Shown here: in pieces, positions 23,011 to 39,884 of the stretch
Layout: every line of letters starts with the position of its first letter
Position numbering within the stretch: the first letter of the stretch is position 1
From: Aphelenchoides besseyi
Lineage: Eukaryota > Nematoda > Chromadorea > Rhabditida > Aphelenchoididae
NCBI GenBank assembly: GCA_024699855.1
Contig: JAMPIQ010000001.1
Span: 17,670,001-17,734,000, forward strand
DNA length: 64,000 bases
Direction: 5' to 3'
Notes under the pieces: model-generated
The model's input: the letters and a program-made list of their open reading frames with translations, nothing else
The model's database searches: none
Told to the model about the DNA's origin: nothing
Position numbers and translations under genes: made by a program

Positions 23011-24954
23011 TTAAATGCGAACCTGAAATTTGAAGGTCATGATGCAAATCAAAGAGTTTTTTACCGTTGATTTGCGTAACGAACGTCCGATGTTGTTGAG
23101 ATGTAAACCGAAGATTCGACGAGGTTTTGTCGGTTCGGCCTCGTGACTGCGAACTGTTGGAGTGCCAGAGGATGAACAAGGTAAATCGATACTATCCTCG
23201 CGAATCAACGAGCTCTGTTGTGGCGGATTGGCCAATTGCATGTGAACCCGTTGAACACCACGAGGTGTGCTGGCACTGCTGCTCGCTGTGCACGAACGTT
23301 GCAATTGATGAAGTGGCAGGTCAACCGAGTCGGTTTGATGAAGCGTTATGGAATGCTGAAAACTGCCCGCATTGCTTAGTTTGGCATTGTTTAATGTCGA
23401 CTGTGTAGCCAATGAAGCAAACTTTTTGCGTTGTGAGTTACGACACTAAACATCCAGTGGTTTAAGTGATTGGTCCCAAGTTTCGGGAGCTTACGATTTT
23501 AGCAAAAATCAGAACCGTTCTCCGACGAAAATGCGCCGAGCTCTAAGTGATTGTTGTTAAACGAGAAAATTCATAGCATAGACATACCAAGCAAAATAGA
23601 ACGAAGTTGAGAGTTTTGCCGGAAATCAACAACGTGTTTCTGAAATCAACGTTTCATTTCCTTGTTTTAGTCTATGAGTTACAGAAGTGTGATTGTGATA
23701 TATTGTATGTCCGGTGAGAATGTATCGGTGTTGTAGATATGCTTCCAAATGATGGGCCCGAGAGTTGGTAACTGAAAGATTACAGTCGTTAATCTCTTAA
23801 GTCTTTACACGAGGAACGTACGTGAGTCACCGAAAAACAAGTGACGATAGCAATGACCGTAGCCGTGACTTTACGCTCCTGACGTTGCAATGGCCCGATA
23901 TCCGAATAGCGACTAGAGAGCATTGCGATTGAGTGTCAAAGACTATATGGGACTTACACAAACCGAAACTCCGGTTGTTTATTATCGCTGACCGTACGAG
24001 GTAGAATTTCACGTTTACGCAGATAGTAAATGAGTGAAACATTGAAGATTGCAACTGCAGTAACGGGAAGAAGTATTCCGGCAATCGATTGGAAGAGACG
24101 AGCATAAGTCAAATATCTGCAAGCTTTTATTAGTTAACGAAAATATGTTGGTGAAACTTGAGGAGTAGCTTGGAAGTACCGGGGATCTAAAAATAAACAG
24201 AAATGGTCAGTGAATGCAAATGTCGAAACAAACATCATCGACCAATTTGTAGAACGGACGTACGATACTGCAGTGTACGTAGATCTTTTTTGTGTATTCG
24301 ATATGATGCCAAAATGTTGTGATGAATGCGAGAACAAAAACCATTGCTATTAACGAATACAGACGTCGTTCTCGAACTTGAAAACGCGCGTGCATTGGAC
24401 GTCGAACGCCGCTGAACCGCTCGATAGAGACCGCAAGAACGAGCCACGATGCCGCTATGGAGAAGGTATTGGCCAACGCGACACCGTGAATTTTGTAACG
24501 ATGAAAAACAAAAGCGAACAACTGTGACGAGTAGAAGATCTCAAATGAAGCCAATGAAAAGGGAAGCAAAGCGATGAGAAAGCCGAGATCAGCAAATGCA
24601 ATTGCGGAAAGTAAGATGTTAGCTGAAAATCGTGGAATTAGAATAACACTGCGAATAAACACTCTTACCTTGGTTCTTCATTCCACTGCTCAACAAAACA
24701 ATCAAATTGATACTGTTGCCGAGAACTCCGGCAACAAACTGAGCCGGAAAGACGTAGTGTTGAACGTAGTAGTCGGTGGTTCCAACGGTCAACGACTTTG
24801 GCGTCTCATTCGCGCAACTTTCCGACATTCCCGTATTCCGTAACGCTGCACGTCCACTCGCCGTCAAAACGTCTGCCCATCCGATCGGACCTAAAGAAGA
24901 AGGTTAGTTCGCAAATGAGGTGATTGTCATACCGAAACTCTCGTTGAACTCCAT
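23011..24954 (-). CDS. Rhodopsin-like neuropeptide-type GPCR
   Basis: The N-terminus MEFNESFG carries a glycosylation sequon (NES), and a second (CANETPKS) follows before TM1 (QFVAGVLGNSINLIVLLSSG). TM2 is ILLSAIAFADLGFLIALL. TM3 ends AASWLVLAVSIERFSGVRRP, with ERF in the DRY position. TM4 is SLIAMVFVLAFITTFW and TM5 is ILLPVTAVAIFNVSLIYYL. TM7 reads TLLISGKTLNFVLFCLSSAHF, lacking NPxxY but typical of nematode FMRFamide/myosuppressin-like and sex-peptide-receptor-related GPCRs. A last 43-bp intron (about 23022-23064) gives the ending RKSTVRI, a possible class II PDZ ligand. The tail contains Ser/Thr-rich repeats (TDSVDLPLHQ and REDSIDLPCSS) that could be phosphorylation sites. The ligand is probably a small amidated peptide; this is inference from family resemblance. 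Confidence 0.8.
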
Positions 24955-27871
24955 TTGACTGATGTACTTCGAACAATGAACAGAAGATTCGTCACTTCAC
25001 GTTCTACCAATTTCCGGGTCGTAATTCGTCTCAACAGTTTGGCTAAAACTGTCAAGTTGAAGCGAAAAGATCGCGGGAAAATACGTCAGAAATCGAAAAG
25101 AAGAAATCCGCTAAATACGGTCGAATAAATGAAAAACGATGGTTGGCATTAAAACGCTTGAAGAGTTTAATTAACAACAAAACTCGAGATTTCCGTTGAT
25201 CCCTTATTCCCAACAGAGTTTAGAGCAAACAAACGGAAATGAACGGACTTTAACTCAAACAGCACGATCGACATCGACTTGCGAATGCCCGCCGGAAACG
25301 ATTGACGGATTTCTGCAACGATTCACGGCAACACAAAGCCCATGGAACGGCTCATTAAGAGGTTTTTTGTTTCCTCGAGGTCATTTTTTGGGTGCAGACA
25401 ATTTTAGTTGTCCGAAATGGAATCCTTAATTAAAGACGATACCGCAAATCCCTGAACTCTTTACCGTATAAACAAGCAAAGCAGTAGGGTGTTGTCTTGG
25501 AATGTCAACAATTCGCGTTGTTAAATTCGAACTAATCAATGGGAACGTTGGCCGAATCGTTGCGGTTTTGCTTCTCATTAATCCCCCTGACGAGGTGGCA
25601 TTTGTCTAATGCTGAGATTGAGACCATGAAAGCTAGTTTTAAGGTTTTTCCTTAGATAAAAACAAGCGATTTAAGCTTAACAAGGCCGTCTAATCCAATG
25701 AACTTTGTTACAAGCGGAAACGGTCGACGTGACCTGGGAGAGTCATCGACAAGCTCGAAGATTGCGGAAATCACGTTCAACATGCATCGTGTTTTAACAA
25801 AGGACTGAGATTAATCGAAAAGCTTAATTAGAGTAACGATAAGCGGAATCGCTCTTTCAAGCCAAAAACTTTCAATGGCTCATAGACGAATGAATCCGAT
25901 AATTTTGGAGGCTTCCACGCGTTACAACAACATTCGTGTGGCTTGCGACCGTTCCACTAATCCAAATAACAAGAATACGGGAATCTGATGCCACTCAAAC
26001 GTCTCAACTTGTCGTCGAGTATCGAATGTAATTGGAAAATTGGTTGGTCGACATTCAGTCCTGCAAACGGTTAGACGAGTGAAATCGGAGGTCTTTCACC
26101 CTCACATGCCAATCGACATCTACAACACGACCTTTAAATTAACCCGGAATCAAAGATCAATTGCCAAGCAGAAAAATCAAACAACAAAACTTTTGAGATG
26201 CGATGACAGTGGAGTTGCCCATTGAACAATGTTTGCAAACTGAATTTGATGACCGCTATATTAAGAACATAAATAAAACACTTCCAACTGTTCGAACGTT
26301 TGTGGTCGAATGGAGTAGTCGAAGCATAGACTAACAGTCAAAATGCTTATGGTGAGTAAACGGCAACAAAAAAAGGCTTTCGACCATGAATGGAATAGGA
26401 AGTGAGTGCAAATTAAACTAATTTAAATGATTGTTGAGCATCAAAACAAATATGATGTTGACTAGTGGATATACGAGTTGACTTATTCGGGAACATGTCG
26501 AATCAAAGGTCTGAATGTCGAGTTTAATGAAGCAACAAACAACTTGAGTCAGCAAACATGAGCGGCGTTTAAGTGACGTTACGTGGCCATTAATGGCGGG
26601 AGCTGACTGTCTGTTGGTTAACTGACGATGACATGTTCCGAAATTAGGAACCTTCACACTTCTTTGCGCCCGATTCGTGACATGATCTTCAAGTCCATGT
26701 ACCTTGTTTCCAACAACCCGCAGTTCACGTCTTCGAGTTTGAAAACAATAACCTTCACGGAAAGTTGATTCTATTCAATTACATACATCAGCGTTGCCAA
26801 AAAATTGTTCAGAAGGGGCGACCAAGACATCAACCGAGATGCTCGAAAATCACGAATCTTGTGGACCAAGTAATTCAAGACCTTCTACTTCACGCTGAAA
26901 ATTCAAGCAAACACCAGAGTGGAATGTTCGTGCTCCGCGGTCAGTTTCCAATTTTGAGAATTGTATTCTCGCAAAAAGCAAAGAATTCTCGTCGTCATCG
27001 AAACGCTTCCAAGCGCATCCGGTTTTGTAGGATAAGTAAAAATTTTCTGATTAATGTTCGAAAATTTAATGAGCAGTCGTCAGAATGGTGGATTTGCAAT
27101 GAATAGAAGACAAGTGCCGAGTCTTCGGGAATTCCACGAATTCGTGAGAGTTCAAAACCGCGCGCCAAAACAAGATGATGGAGCACGAGAGTAATCGACT
27201 GACTACCCAGATGCCAAGATTAGAAGTGCCAAAATGGCAACTGGCAATCATCACACGTTTCCATCAAACCGAATTAGCCGGTCGGAAGGAAGAGGATACG
27301 GTAAATGAGCGAAAACAAAAACACAATTCGCCAATCGCAATTCAACGGTCATTGTTGTGGTGGGAAGTTGTTTTGTGCGGTTGTGTGGTGAAGTGAAATG
27401 ACAACGTGGACGCTTCGTCGATGTGAACTCGTCTTCGCATTGGTCTCCCGAAGTTTACGTAGTCGTCGATAATGAAGAAAATTAAGAGACGCCTCAACGA
27501 CAAAACAAATGGAAAGTTCGAACCTAGGAATCGGAGTGTCCACTGGGAGTTTGGTCGTTTCATTTCGGGAAGTTTTGCATAGAAATCGGTCATTATAGCA
27601 GCTATTGTCAATTAGGTTGTTGTATTCACTTTTGTATTTTGGAACGTTTCTTGGCGCATCGTCTTTTTTGCTCGTTTAAAATGCTGCGCTTCCCCCGACT
27701 CGTCGTGTTACCCCTGACCGATTGGATGGCCGTGGCTTTACGTCCGCCCGTCCCTCTCTTTTCTCTGCACTCCAAATTCTCCTGCCAGTGCCATTGAGCG
27801 TCCGTTTGCTGACCGGTTTTTACGCGATAGGCGTCCAACTCTCTTGACCATCTTTTGATCTTCCTGACAAA
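24955..27871. other. Gene-poor region of about 2.9 kb
   Basis: No coding region could be supported. Scattered open frames of 60-110 codons on both strands lack splice sites and family resemblance. An AAATAAAACA signal occurs near 26271. Probably the upstream regulatory regions of the divergent GPCR (-) and chromodomain (+) genes. Confidence 0.4.
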
Positions 27872-28374
27872 ATGGTCAAACAGCTTCTGCACACCGTCTA
27901 TTCGATAAAACGTGTGGTCGATGGTCCGAAATTTGTGGACGAAAACGGCAAACAGGTCACTTATTACAAGGTCCGATGGGTGTAAGTTTGAAGAATTGGA
28001 TTTCATTCAATTTCACGTTCTTTTTAGTGATACCTACGAACCGGCACAAAATTTGCCCAAACGTGAAATCGATTTGTATCGTGCAACCAAAAAGGTTTGC
28101 AATGGGTCTTCGAATCACGTGTCAATATTGTTTTTAGCGGCGAGCAAAAGTTTTGGGTCCGGTGGCCAGTGGAGAAAACAAATTTCAGGACATGCAATTT
28201 GCCATTGAGTTGTAAGTGGTTTTGTTTACTTCTGCTTTTATTGTTGTTCACAGAGACTCAATCGTCCAGCTGGTACCCTACAAGAAGCTGCGGACCGAAT
28301 ACAAAGACGAACTTATCGAGTTCTTCGAAAAGAAAGCTCGACCAGTGACGGACCGTGAACTGACTGCCGACTGA
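27872..28374 (+). CDS. Small chromodomain protein (HP1-related)
   Basis: Four exons (27872-27981, 28028-28094, 28138-28211, 28254-28374) give 123 residues. The chromodomain begins VYSIKRVVDG and continues TYYKVRWVDTYEPAQNL; the aromatic Y/W and the TYEP..NL ending match the methyl-lysine reader fold. The C-terminal part (VQLVPYKKL ... ELIEFFEKK) resembles the last helices of a chromo-shadow domain, which mediates HP1 dimerisation, but it is diverged. The whole protein is shorter than typical HP1 (about 180-200 residues), with an insert in the first chromodomain loop (GPKFVDENGKQ). It likely acts in the nucleus as a histone methyl-lysine reader; the mark cannot be determined here. Confidence 0.7.
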
Positions 28375-28568
28375 AGTGCCATTTTCGATTATCTCATTTC
28401 TCCAATTGCTCATCCATTCCCCCATCTTATCGTCATACGACTCGAAAGTCTTTCAGCGTACAGGTTCAGGTTCATAAGTTATTCACATTTGTCGCTAAAC
28501 GAATAAAATACAACATTGTTTATTGGTACTGATTAATTTTGTAACTACAAAATGCATACGTAAAATGC

Positions 28569-31874
<3,306 letters not shown>

Positions 31875-34800
31875 TTTGTCGGGATGGATCGGTTCTTACA
31901 ACCTGCAAAAGAACGGAAATTAGGAAGACGAATAAGTCGAGAATGCAGCTAAGATTATCACACACACACTGATGAACAATGTCGGGGCCCTGGGACACGT
32001 TATTTACGACAAAAGTTTGACCTTTGCATCTGTTAATTCGAAGGACAACGTCGAAGATCAAAAAACGAGCGCTCATGAGCGCGCAGCGAAAAAGCGTAGA
32101 AGAAAAGAGACACTCCTCCGTTTCGCGAATCAACGGACTAGAGAGAAAATGAATGAACTGCGTTAAAAATTGTAATGGTTGCCATTGGGAATGTGTGCGT
32201 AACGAGAACAAATTTGGCTGCGGAAATATGTGATCAATGTTTCACGTGTTTCCGATCGGTAGTCTTTTGGTGCGTAGGAGAAACTGATAAGAAACATGAC
32301 TATATGAACCGGAAATCAGTTTTTTGCTAGAAGTCAATTGGAAAATCCGAAAGGCCAAAGGGTTTTTGCGGTAACTCGCAAGATGCGCAACCGATCGAAT
32401 GGGTGGCGAGAAGTTCGACAAACAACGTCGGCCGTTTGCATTGTTATTGGAAGGAGGGACGCCAACTTTAATCCATTGAACAGACATTACAGTTCTGGTG
32501 GGCTTCTGGAGCCCCTCAAACTTGCGAATTCCACTCAACTTGCTGGGGCCGCGAAACGATTGAGACGACGGCCAAAGGGGAATTTTAAAGGAAACAGGAG
32601 CGTCTTCTCTTGGCCCCCCGTTCTCTTCTTCTTTTGAACGCACGGCCCCCGTCAGCGTTTGTAAAACATGGGAAAAACGGCGCTTGGACTTCATCGCTTT
32701 TTTTCGCTCCTGCCGACGGCGCGTCTCAACGTCGCAGCCATTTTGTGTGTTTGACGTCATCACGATATAAAAAAGCGGAGATTACGTTTTGGAACTCTAA
32801 AAAACCGGCCAAATAGTCTCGGGAAAGAGAGGCGGCACAGTTCATCGAATGAATTACTGCGTAGACGAGCCCCGAAGATACGAAGTCGCTTGAACGCAGC
32901 GAAAAAAGAACTTCCGACGATTTTGCTATCGGCATCCCGCCGACTTTTTTTGATGCCAAATGCGGGAACTCGAATCAAAATCGCCCAGAAACACTCCCGG
33001 ACGTCAATACACGACCGAAACTATATGACGGTCGAGGCGTCAAGAATTCCCTGATGCAGACTCCCGGATGCCAAAAACCGACTGTTTATGGTCGTTTGTA
33101 AACACACGGTCGTACACTAATTTTCTATCAGAAGATGTCCGAAGAGTTAAGCCGACAAAATAAACCGATTTACGTGCCCTCTTCTGCCCCCAGCCTGTGG
33201 ACAGCTCGGCAGGAAAGAATTGTTACGGCGAGATAGCAATCTTCGAACAACGTCGCTAGGAATCGAGAGGCGCGAAATGCATTTTCCTGTCCGATCAATT
33301 CGAATCGCAAGCGAAATGAAAAGTGGAAAGATCAAATTCACGACCGCGCAAACTCGCCGTGTGGACGTGTGTTGGTAGTAATGGAAACGAAAAAAAGTGG
33401 AAACTAAAAACGTCCCTCGCTCGATTTTACGCACAACACTCCGAAAGACGTTGCTCTCGGTTGATTTTTGCGCACTTTCTGGCAAAGTCGCGCAACGAAA
33501 ACGTTTTTCGGGACTCGGAATCTACAACAAGCGCGTGGTTGAAGATCGAGGGACTCGACGTTTTTACGTGACTATCGACGTCACTGTGCTTTAAACGTCC
33601 TTTTGTCTCAAGACGCGCCAAAAAAACGTGCGAGGTCAAGAGAAGACAACGCGTCGCAATATCAGTGGCCAAACGGAAGTGGACGTCGATTGGTGGGGAC
33701 GTGAATCATCGCTTTCGAAAGCCCTGAGCACATCCAAATCGTGACTTGAATTACAAAGCAGATGGCAGCAAAAAGAGAAATCGAAAACGTTTAATGAAGA
33801 ACACGACGGGGCCGAAGCGAAAGGCGTCTGTTTCGGGGTGTCTCTCTCACTCGTCTATTGGAAGCCAAAAGCAAATTTTGCTGCTGCCTGACGGTCAAAA
33901 CTCCCGTTTCTTCTCTTTTGCACTCGAAACCGACCGCCGTTTTGCACCTGAAGTTGATACGTGACTTTGCCTCTTCGGATCCGCCAAAAAGCCCCACGCT
34001 TTTTGTTAACGGATCGGAATCGAACACCAAAGATCATTCGAGTATGACCGAGCGCTCAAGCAACGGGACGAATTAATCACGTAGCGAAATCTGTTTTCTC
34101 ACGCCACCGCCGACTGAAAATTACACGGCAATAAAATTTTGCTTTCCACTTTGAAACGGTAAACGAATGGGAATTGCTAATGAATTGCGACGTCATAGAA
34201 ATCGAAATGAGATTCGCAGTCGTTGATTGCCATTCAACTACAAGTCCACAAAAGAACGTTAATCATTAGTCGAAGATTTAATGGCCGTTTTGGTTCATGT
34301 GAATGTACGTATTCTAAATGACAACCACACCGTTTGTTCATTTTGTTTCTGAGATGTTGATCGCAATGGTCTTTTGATGTTCACCTCAGACTTGTGTCCG
34401 AAGTACCAGTGATTTGTAGTGTTTGATTGGATCGATGTTGATAAACGTTACGGTCTTCAGAACGCATTTAAATTTGAGGTTTATTTCAAGGACATTGAGA
34501 ACGAAGTCAATTGTGCAAGTATTTAAACGGAACGAGCATCTTCGTTTTTATTGACCGTAAAATTGTCTCACAGGCAGATGGCGATCCCCACTCTTTTCGA
34601 TTCGAAAACTGATATCGACCGTGTACTTCTGACCAGCGGATTATGCCGCTTAAGCTAATTACTCCAAACAAACTAATTGGATCGTAATTGCTTCTGATTA
34701 CATTCGCCCTACAGCAACAAGTGACCTTCAAACTGAAGTCGATTGACAATAATCCACGAATGTTTTACGCGCCAAACTGCTTTCTTCTCGTCCTCATGAA

Positions 34801-37715
34801 TCCATTTTCTCTTGCTCAATCGCACTACCCATTAGCCCAATAAAGTCGACTGCGCAATTCGTGGCACACAAAAGTCGAGATCGTTCGGAATGGCGGAGCA
34901 ATGTAAATCCGGAGCGCAAACATCTGCCGGTTGAGTTGTCGCGCTGTCGGAACGTTCAACACAAAAAAGCTGTGGAATTATGTGGACCATGAAGATAAGA
35001 AGACCGGCGGTATTCGATTACCTTTCGAGAATCGTCGTGGTCCAAATATTTTCCGTTTCTCTTTGTTGCTCGTGTCAAAACAAGGAAGTTAGGCGTCCCA
35101 ACGAATTGTGTCACTTCCTTCCGTCGAATGAATGCCTGTCGCGTATTCTACGTCAAATTTTAGCTGCAAGTTTTGTCCCAAAGTATAGCTCTCTTTAACG
35201 CCTCTTAACCTTTTGATTGTGCGTTGCAACCACCTTTTGTATTCACTACCAATGTCTCCGGGGTTGTTTGACTTGCAGTTTCCACTCATGAAAATTGCAC
35301 TGGAAAACCCAACCGGCACGCGTCTCATTTGCCTTCCATCATTCCACTCAATTTGGCTTCCCAATCTGCACACGTTACCCTCTCATTGACCCGTGAAGTT
35401 TTGATCTTCGTAGTTTTACGATGTGCCAATTGATTAATCGCGGCACTTGTCTTTTGAGTTCGTCCGATTAATCCCGAGCTCTTTTATGCAAATTAATATC
35501 CACTTCCTTTGCACTTCACTTGTCCCGTTGTTTTGTCGGAATGCGTATCGTATGGTTTTTTGTTCGAGAGTAAGTTTTTTTGAACTCCTCTGACCTCTTT
35601 CTCAATGTGGACGAGGAGATTAGTGGACGAGAACCGTAGTGCCATTCGTATTGATGTGAAAAGAGCCAACGAACTTGGCATCTCGCTTATCTTTTTCACA
35701 AATGGACTTTGTTGTTGTAGGAAAAAAGCGATTGGATTTCGTTCTGCACGTGCCTCAAAAAGACAATTCAAATCGTCGAAGATGCCCGTGAAGATGGACT
35801 GTGGGGTCAAAAGTTGATTTCAATCAGCGAGCAACAGGTGCACAAACAGTTACCGCTTGCTCTGTGTTGTTGATCAAACGCAAATTTTTGATTGTGCGAG
35901 TCGAAGCCAATTGTCCGGCAGGTGTTTGGGTTTCGCGAGTTTGTCATTTGAAAGTCATCGGTGGCCCTTCGATTGTTGCGATTTATCTACAAAACATCGT
36001 CCTTCGTTTCCTTTTCAAATTGTCAGGCCATTCCAACAGAACGTCGGCGGCATTCGATTGAAACGAAAGAAACAATTTGAATTTTCGTTTTCTGCGATTT
36101 TCGACGGTCACTTTTCCAGACTTCCAAAATTTAAAACCCCTTTGGTTTGCCCACCTGTCGAAGGCCAAAAAGTCACGCTTATCCGCAACCGGACAGGTTT
36201 GTAAAGCGCATGGCCGTCGAACGGATTTCCGTCTTTAACGAATTTGTTTGTTCGGTGCTCATGAAGGCTATCGGGAACGCGTCAAACGCTTCGTTCACAA
36301 CGACAATATTCACGGTTGCGACCCGAAATTGCTTGTTGCATCATTCGGCAGAACTCGGCCTTCGATGAGTTGAAAGTTGGTGATTAGCGTTCGCTGATCG
36401 GATTTCAAACCAACTTTTTTGGTCGAGAATCGCCGTTAATTGCCGGTCACCAGTCCGATTTCTATATGCTTCACTTAATTAGCGGGTTGATTCGTGACTC
36501 GTAAAACGAGAGAACTCGTTGAACAGGTTGAAGAGTCTCGACCTGATTTCCGATTACCCTCAATCTTAATCGCTCTGTTGTCCTTCACGTCACTCTCGTG
36601 CCCTTGAACTGATCGTTACGACTTTTGTGCCAATTGAACTCCGCCCAACATGTTTGTATACGATGGAAAAAGAGTTAGTTTTTATTTGGGCAAAGTTGTT
36701 AACTCAAACGGTTCTGCGGATTCAATTGCTACTTCTGATCGTTGTCGTCCAATCGGTCGCTGCCTTTTTCGACCGCCAATTTCGCTCTCACACACTCTCC
36801 CCACAACTATGTAATTAGCCATCGCATTTCGTCCCACCGCTGTTTTGCGGTCACTTCCGCTTCTGAAACAAAACCGTTGTGCCGCCACTTCTCTCCATTG
36901 ATCTCGAAGTGGTTCTCGTGTTTTCAAATGTTTGTTTGGAGTTCGCAACTCCGAAGAAATTGGTTGTTGGCGGCTATTGAAAAGTCAATGAGATTACTTG
37001 CTTTGGCGCCATCTGCTTTGACATACTTCCGGTTCATGCTGTCGACAGCTGAATTGGCCGCCCAATTGCGTGGAGTGTGTGGTGGAATTGCGCGTTTTGA
37101 CGCCTTCAAATCCGCCGACTTTTCGACTTCGAAGTCACGGATCTGTGGGTTTTTGGCGCGGACGTCGTCCACGTGTTGACAGATTTTCTTGTATGATTCG
37201 AATATCCAATTGACCGCCTTGAAGATCCGCATTTGCACGTGAAGCGTCAGCGGTGTTACGTCAAAGAAACGTCGATTGGTGCCGACGCTTTTGCGGTGCG
37301 CCGTTTTTTGCGTCGTGTCCCGAAAATCGTGTTGTCGATTTTGACAAATTGCTTGTTCGTCTTTTTCGCTCTTATTCCCGACAATCTTCGTGCGCGCCAA
37401 TTTAACAAACTTGTGGATCGACGTTTAGGATCCGACCAGAAAGTTTCGGTTGTTTTTTTGCGGCGCATGTTCAATGTCCGCCCACTTTTTTAGCGAGGTG
37501 GTTACGCGGAAACTGAAAGCGATTAGTGAACGTTCGATTTCCTGTTCGGGTTAGCAATTCGATTTGTGCTCGTTTTGCCATCGGTCACTTGTTTTGGCGT
37601 GGAGTTTTCGAATCAACGTTTACGTTTTGCGTGTGTCACAATTCCCGATTTCGATCAACGTGAAATGTTTTGACGTTTCAGTTGAACAAACCTGAGAACC
37701 TGAAAGACAGTTCTG
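31875..37715. other. Large intergenic region between divergent genes (5.8 kb)
   Basis: No gene could be supported. The sequence is less AT-rich than other gaps and rich in GACGT and CGAA words, so chance open frames are long, for example 173 codons on the minus strand at 32242-32763. It probably contains promoter and enhancer sequence for the Na+/K+-ATPase (-) and the following plus-strand gene. See the CRE/TATA-like site listed separately. Confidence 0.4.
32752..32774 (+). promoter_or_regulatory. CRE-like palindrome next to a TATA-like box
   Basis: A full TGACGTCA palindrome (32752-32759), the classic CREB/ATF site, is followed six bases later by TATAAAAAA (32766-32774). No first exon was identified downstream on the plus strand. 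It may be a distal element of the Na+/K+-ATPase gene or a promoter of an unrecognised transcript. Confidence 0.3.
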
Positions 37716-39514
37716 ATGCATCAACGACCTCACTCACGACTTCGAATGCAACCGCCCTTCATAGCGTCCACGTCGAACTCGTCCAACGACGCGCATTCCA
37801 GTTGGTCACCGTCGTCGTTATCCGACTTCCTCGACCACTCGCCGCCATCACCGGCGTTTAATAACCGACGTTTCAACTTGCCATTGGTTTCCAGCGATAC
37901 GACCGTGGCCTCAAATAAACGTCATCGAGAAGTGAATCGATGTCGTCGAATGGAGAGAGTGTCCGCAAAGTCGCCAAGTCGACGAAATCAACACAATCTT
38001 CGAACCAATCATTTTCAAAACTTCGAAGAAGGTCGAATGGAACGTAAACGCGAATATCCGAAGACGCCACGCCATTCTCATCGTCGACGTCGAAGAACAA
38101 ATTCAAAGCCGCCGAAGTTCGAAAAGTTTACCATCACAATTCCGATGGAGACCATCAACCCAAGTCCACCGCCAACCACTGATTATGGAACGGGAAGCGA
38201 CGAGAATCGCATCGATCAATTGGACGACTCCGACGAAGAGAACTACGATGAAGCGGCCACTGATTTCATGAACGCCACAGAGAAGATCTACGAAAATCTG
38301 CGTCTTTCGAAAGCCCCGGTTGTTTACGCGCCGTCCGTTCCGCCACCAACGTCGATTCGCGACGATGAAGCCTCATTGTATGGACGATTGACGGCGCTAC
38401 TTTTGGCTAATTCGATGGGTCGATTGGATCGTATTTCTCAAGTCGAATCGGGTGTTCGTTCATTATTGCAAATCCACACCTTAGGGTTGAGATTATCCGA
38501 AATCAAGGACGAACAAACCTTCGCCCGTTCGGCGGCCATTCTCGGTATGTGTTCAAAAGATATTTGTCAGTTCATTCGGGGCTTAATATGCGAAGAGAAA
38601 ATGCCGTTGGGCATTATTGCGCTTTTTGACATTGCACCTGTAAAGCCGCTAAGCGTTTTTGATGGCAAGTGGTCGAATAGGTGGCAAATTATTGGTGTTT
38701 GTAATTTGCCGACCTCAACCGACAAGTTTGATTTACGAGGACCGAGGCGACAAGCTGCCAAATCCGTCGGTCATTCGCGCATTTAGTCTTCACAAAAACT
38801 ATTTGCGGCCTCCAATCAAATGTAAAACGATTCGAAATTCCGTCGGGTTTGCCGACAAACACAGAATTTCACGCTGCGACATCGCTGTCATTGTAATTTG
38901 AAAACCGAGAACTCCAACTGCACCTCGGCATGCAATACAGAAGTTTGGGGAGCGGCACTTTAAAATTTGCACATGCAATCTCCCCCTCGCCATTCGGGTG
39001 TTTGTTCAACGTCTCAACTTGTTCCACTTGACGGCCGTTTGCTTCACATCAATTGGTTTCCATTTGCGCGTTCATTTTTGCTTACGTAATCTCTCGACAC
39101 ATGCCGAGCGATTCTCGATGGACCACTCAAGAGAGTTGACCTCGGAAATACCGATGGACTCATGGCCTTGAAGCAAATGGCCAAATCGAGTGGTCAGCTG
39201 GCGAACCGCAGATGGAAAAAACAGTTTTACGATTCCGGCGGCATTCTTTTCGGCAATTTTGCAGCGCAATTAGCACCCGAATGATCGATTGCGCTTTTCA
39301 AATTAGCGCGAAAAAACAAAAGTAATTTCAGTATTAACTTTTATTTTCAGGTCATGAAGTAGCTCTAAGACTTCGCTATTTGGAATCCCGATCGCCCTCT
39401 GATTATCAGAACAAGTTGGCCAAATTACACAAGCTTCTTTATGGACTCAAGAAGCGAAATCCTTTTTTCGGTGGTTTTGGTCGTTTGGTTCGAAAACTGC
39501 GACGCGCGTTTTGA
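37716..39514 (+). CDS. Basic disordered protein with a possible Shroom ASD2-like C-terminus
   Basis: Two exons (37716-38544 and 39351-39514) join in phase to 330 residues using a GTATGT donor and TTTTCAG acceptor. A likely trans-splice acceptor (GACGTTTCAG, ending at 37680) precedes the ATG. The N-terminal half is Ser/Arg/Pro-rich and disordered (RRRRRTNSKPPK). The second half is helical: LLLANSMGRLDRISQVESGV, then AAILGHEVALRLRYLESR, SDYQNKLAKLHKLLYGLKKR and a basic tail. The pattern LLL-x3-GRL-x-R-x4-E with a later DYxxKL helix recalls the ASD2 domain of Shroom, which binds Rho kinase. This is a weak resemblance and could be generic coiled coil. Two other in-phase donors exist (38665, GC type; 38695), giving a slightly longer exon 1. 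The 806-bp intron is long for this genome. Confidence 0.55.
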
Positions 39515-39884
39515 CTTCGAAGCTTATTCGACAACCACATCCCTATAATTCTAGTCCACTTGTTTTGTTTTAATGGGACGCTTATTGATTTTAGGACTTT
39601 GTGATTATGATCCCGTTTAACAGACTTTATTGTTTTCTTTTATCTAATGATAAACGCATATTTGAAGTGTTGTATGATGTATAAGAAGGAAACCGGAATC
39701 TTACCGGAAAGCAGTTCGGACATTTTACTCGAAATTAAAATCTAATGGAGCTATGCGCCGTAGGGTTGTCATGGTTTCTCCAACGGATTTTCGTTTAGCG
39801 GGACGCCCAATCGAGAAAAGAAACTGGAAAAATTCTTTGGTAGAATTCTGCGTCTTTCTAAGATTGGCCGCTGGGACGTTCGCG

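Noticed and set aside
32242..32763. 173-codon open frame on the minus strand
   Set aside because: Starts just after the CRE palindrome, but has no family resemblance, no splice sites, a mixed low-information composition, and lies in a region where long chance open frames occur on both strands.
38545..38786. Continued open frame after the first exon of the Shroom-like gene
   Set aside because: A strong GTATGT donor at 38545 joins in phase to the exon at 39351 with a smooth helical sequence; the open frame after it shows no conserved features. GC-type (38665) and weaker GT (38695) donors were considered less likely.
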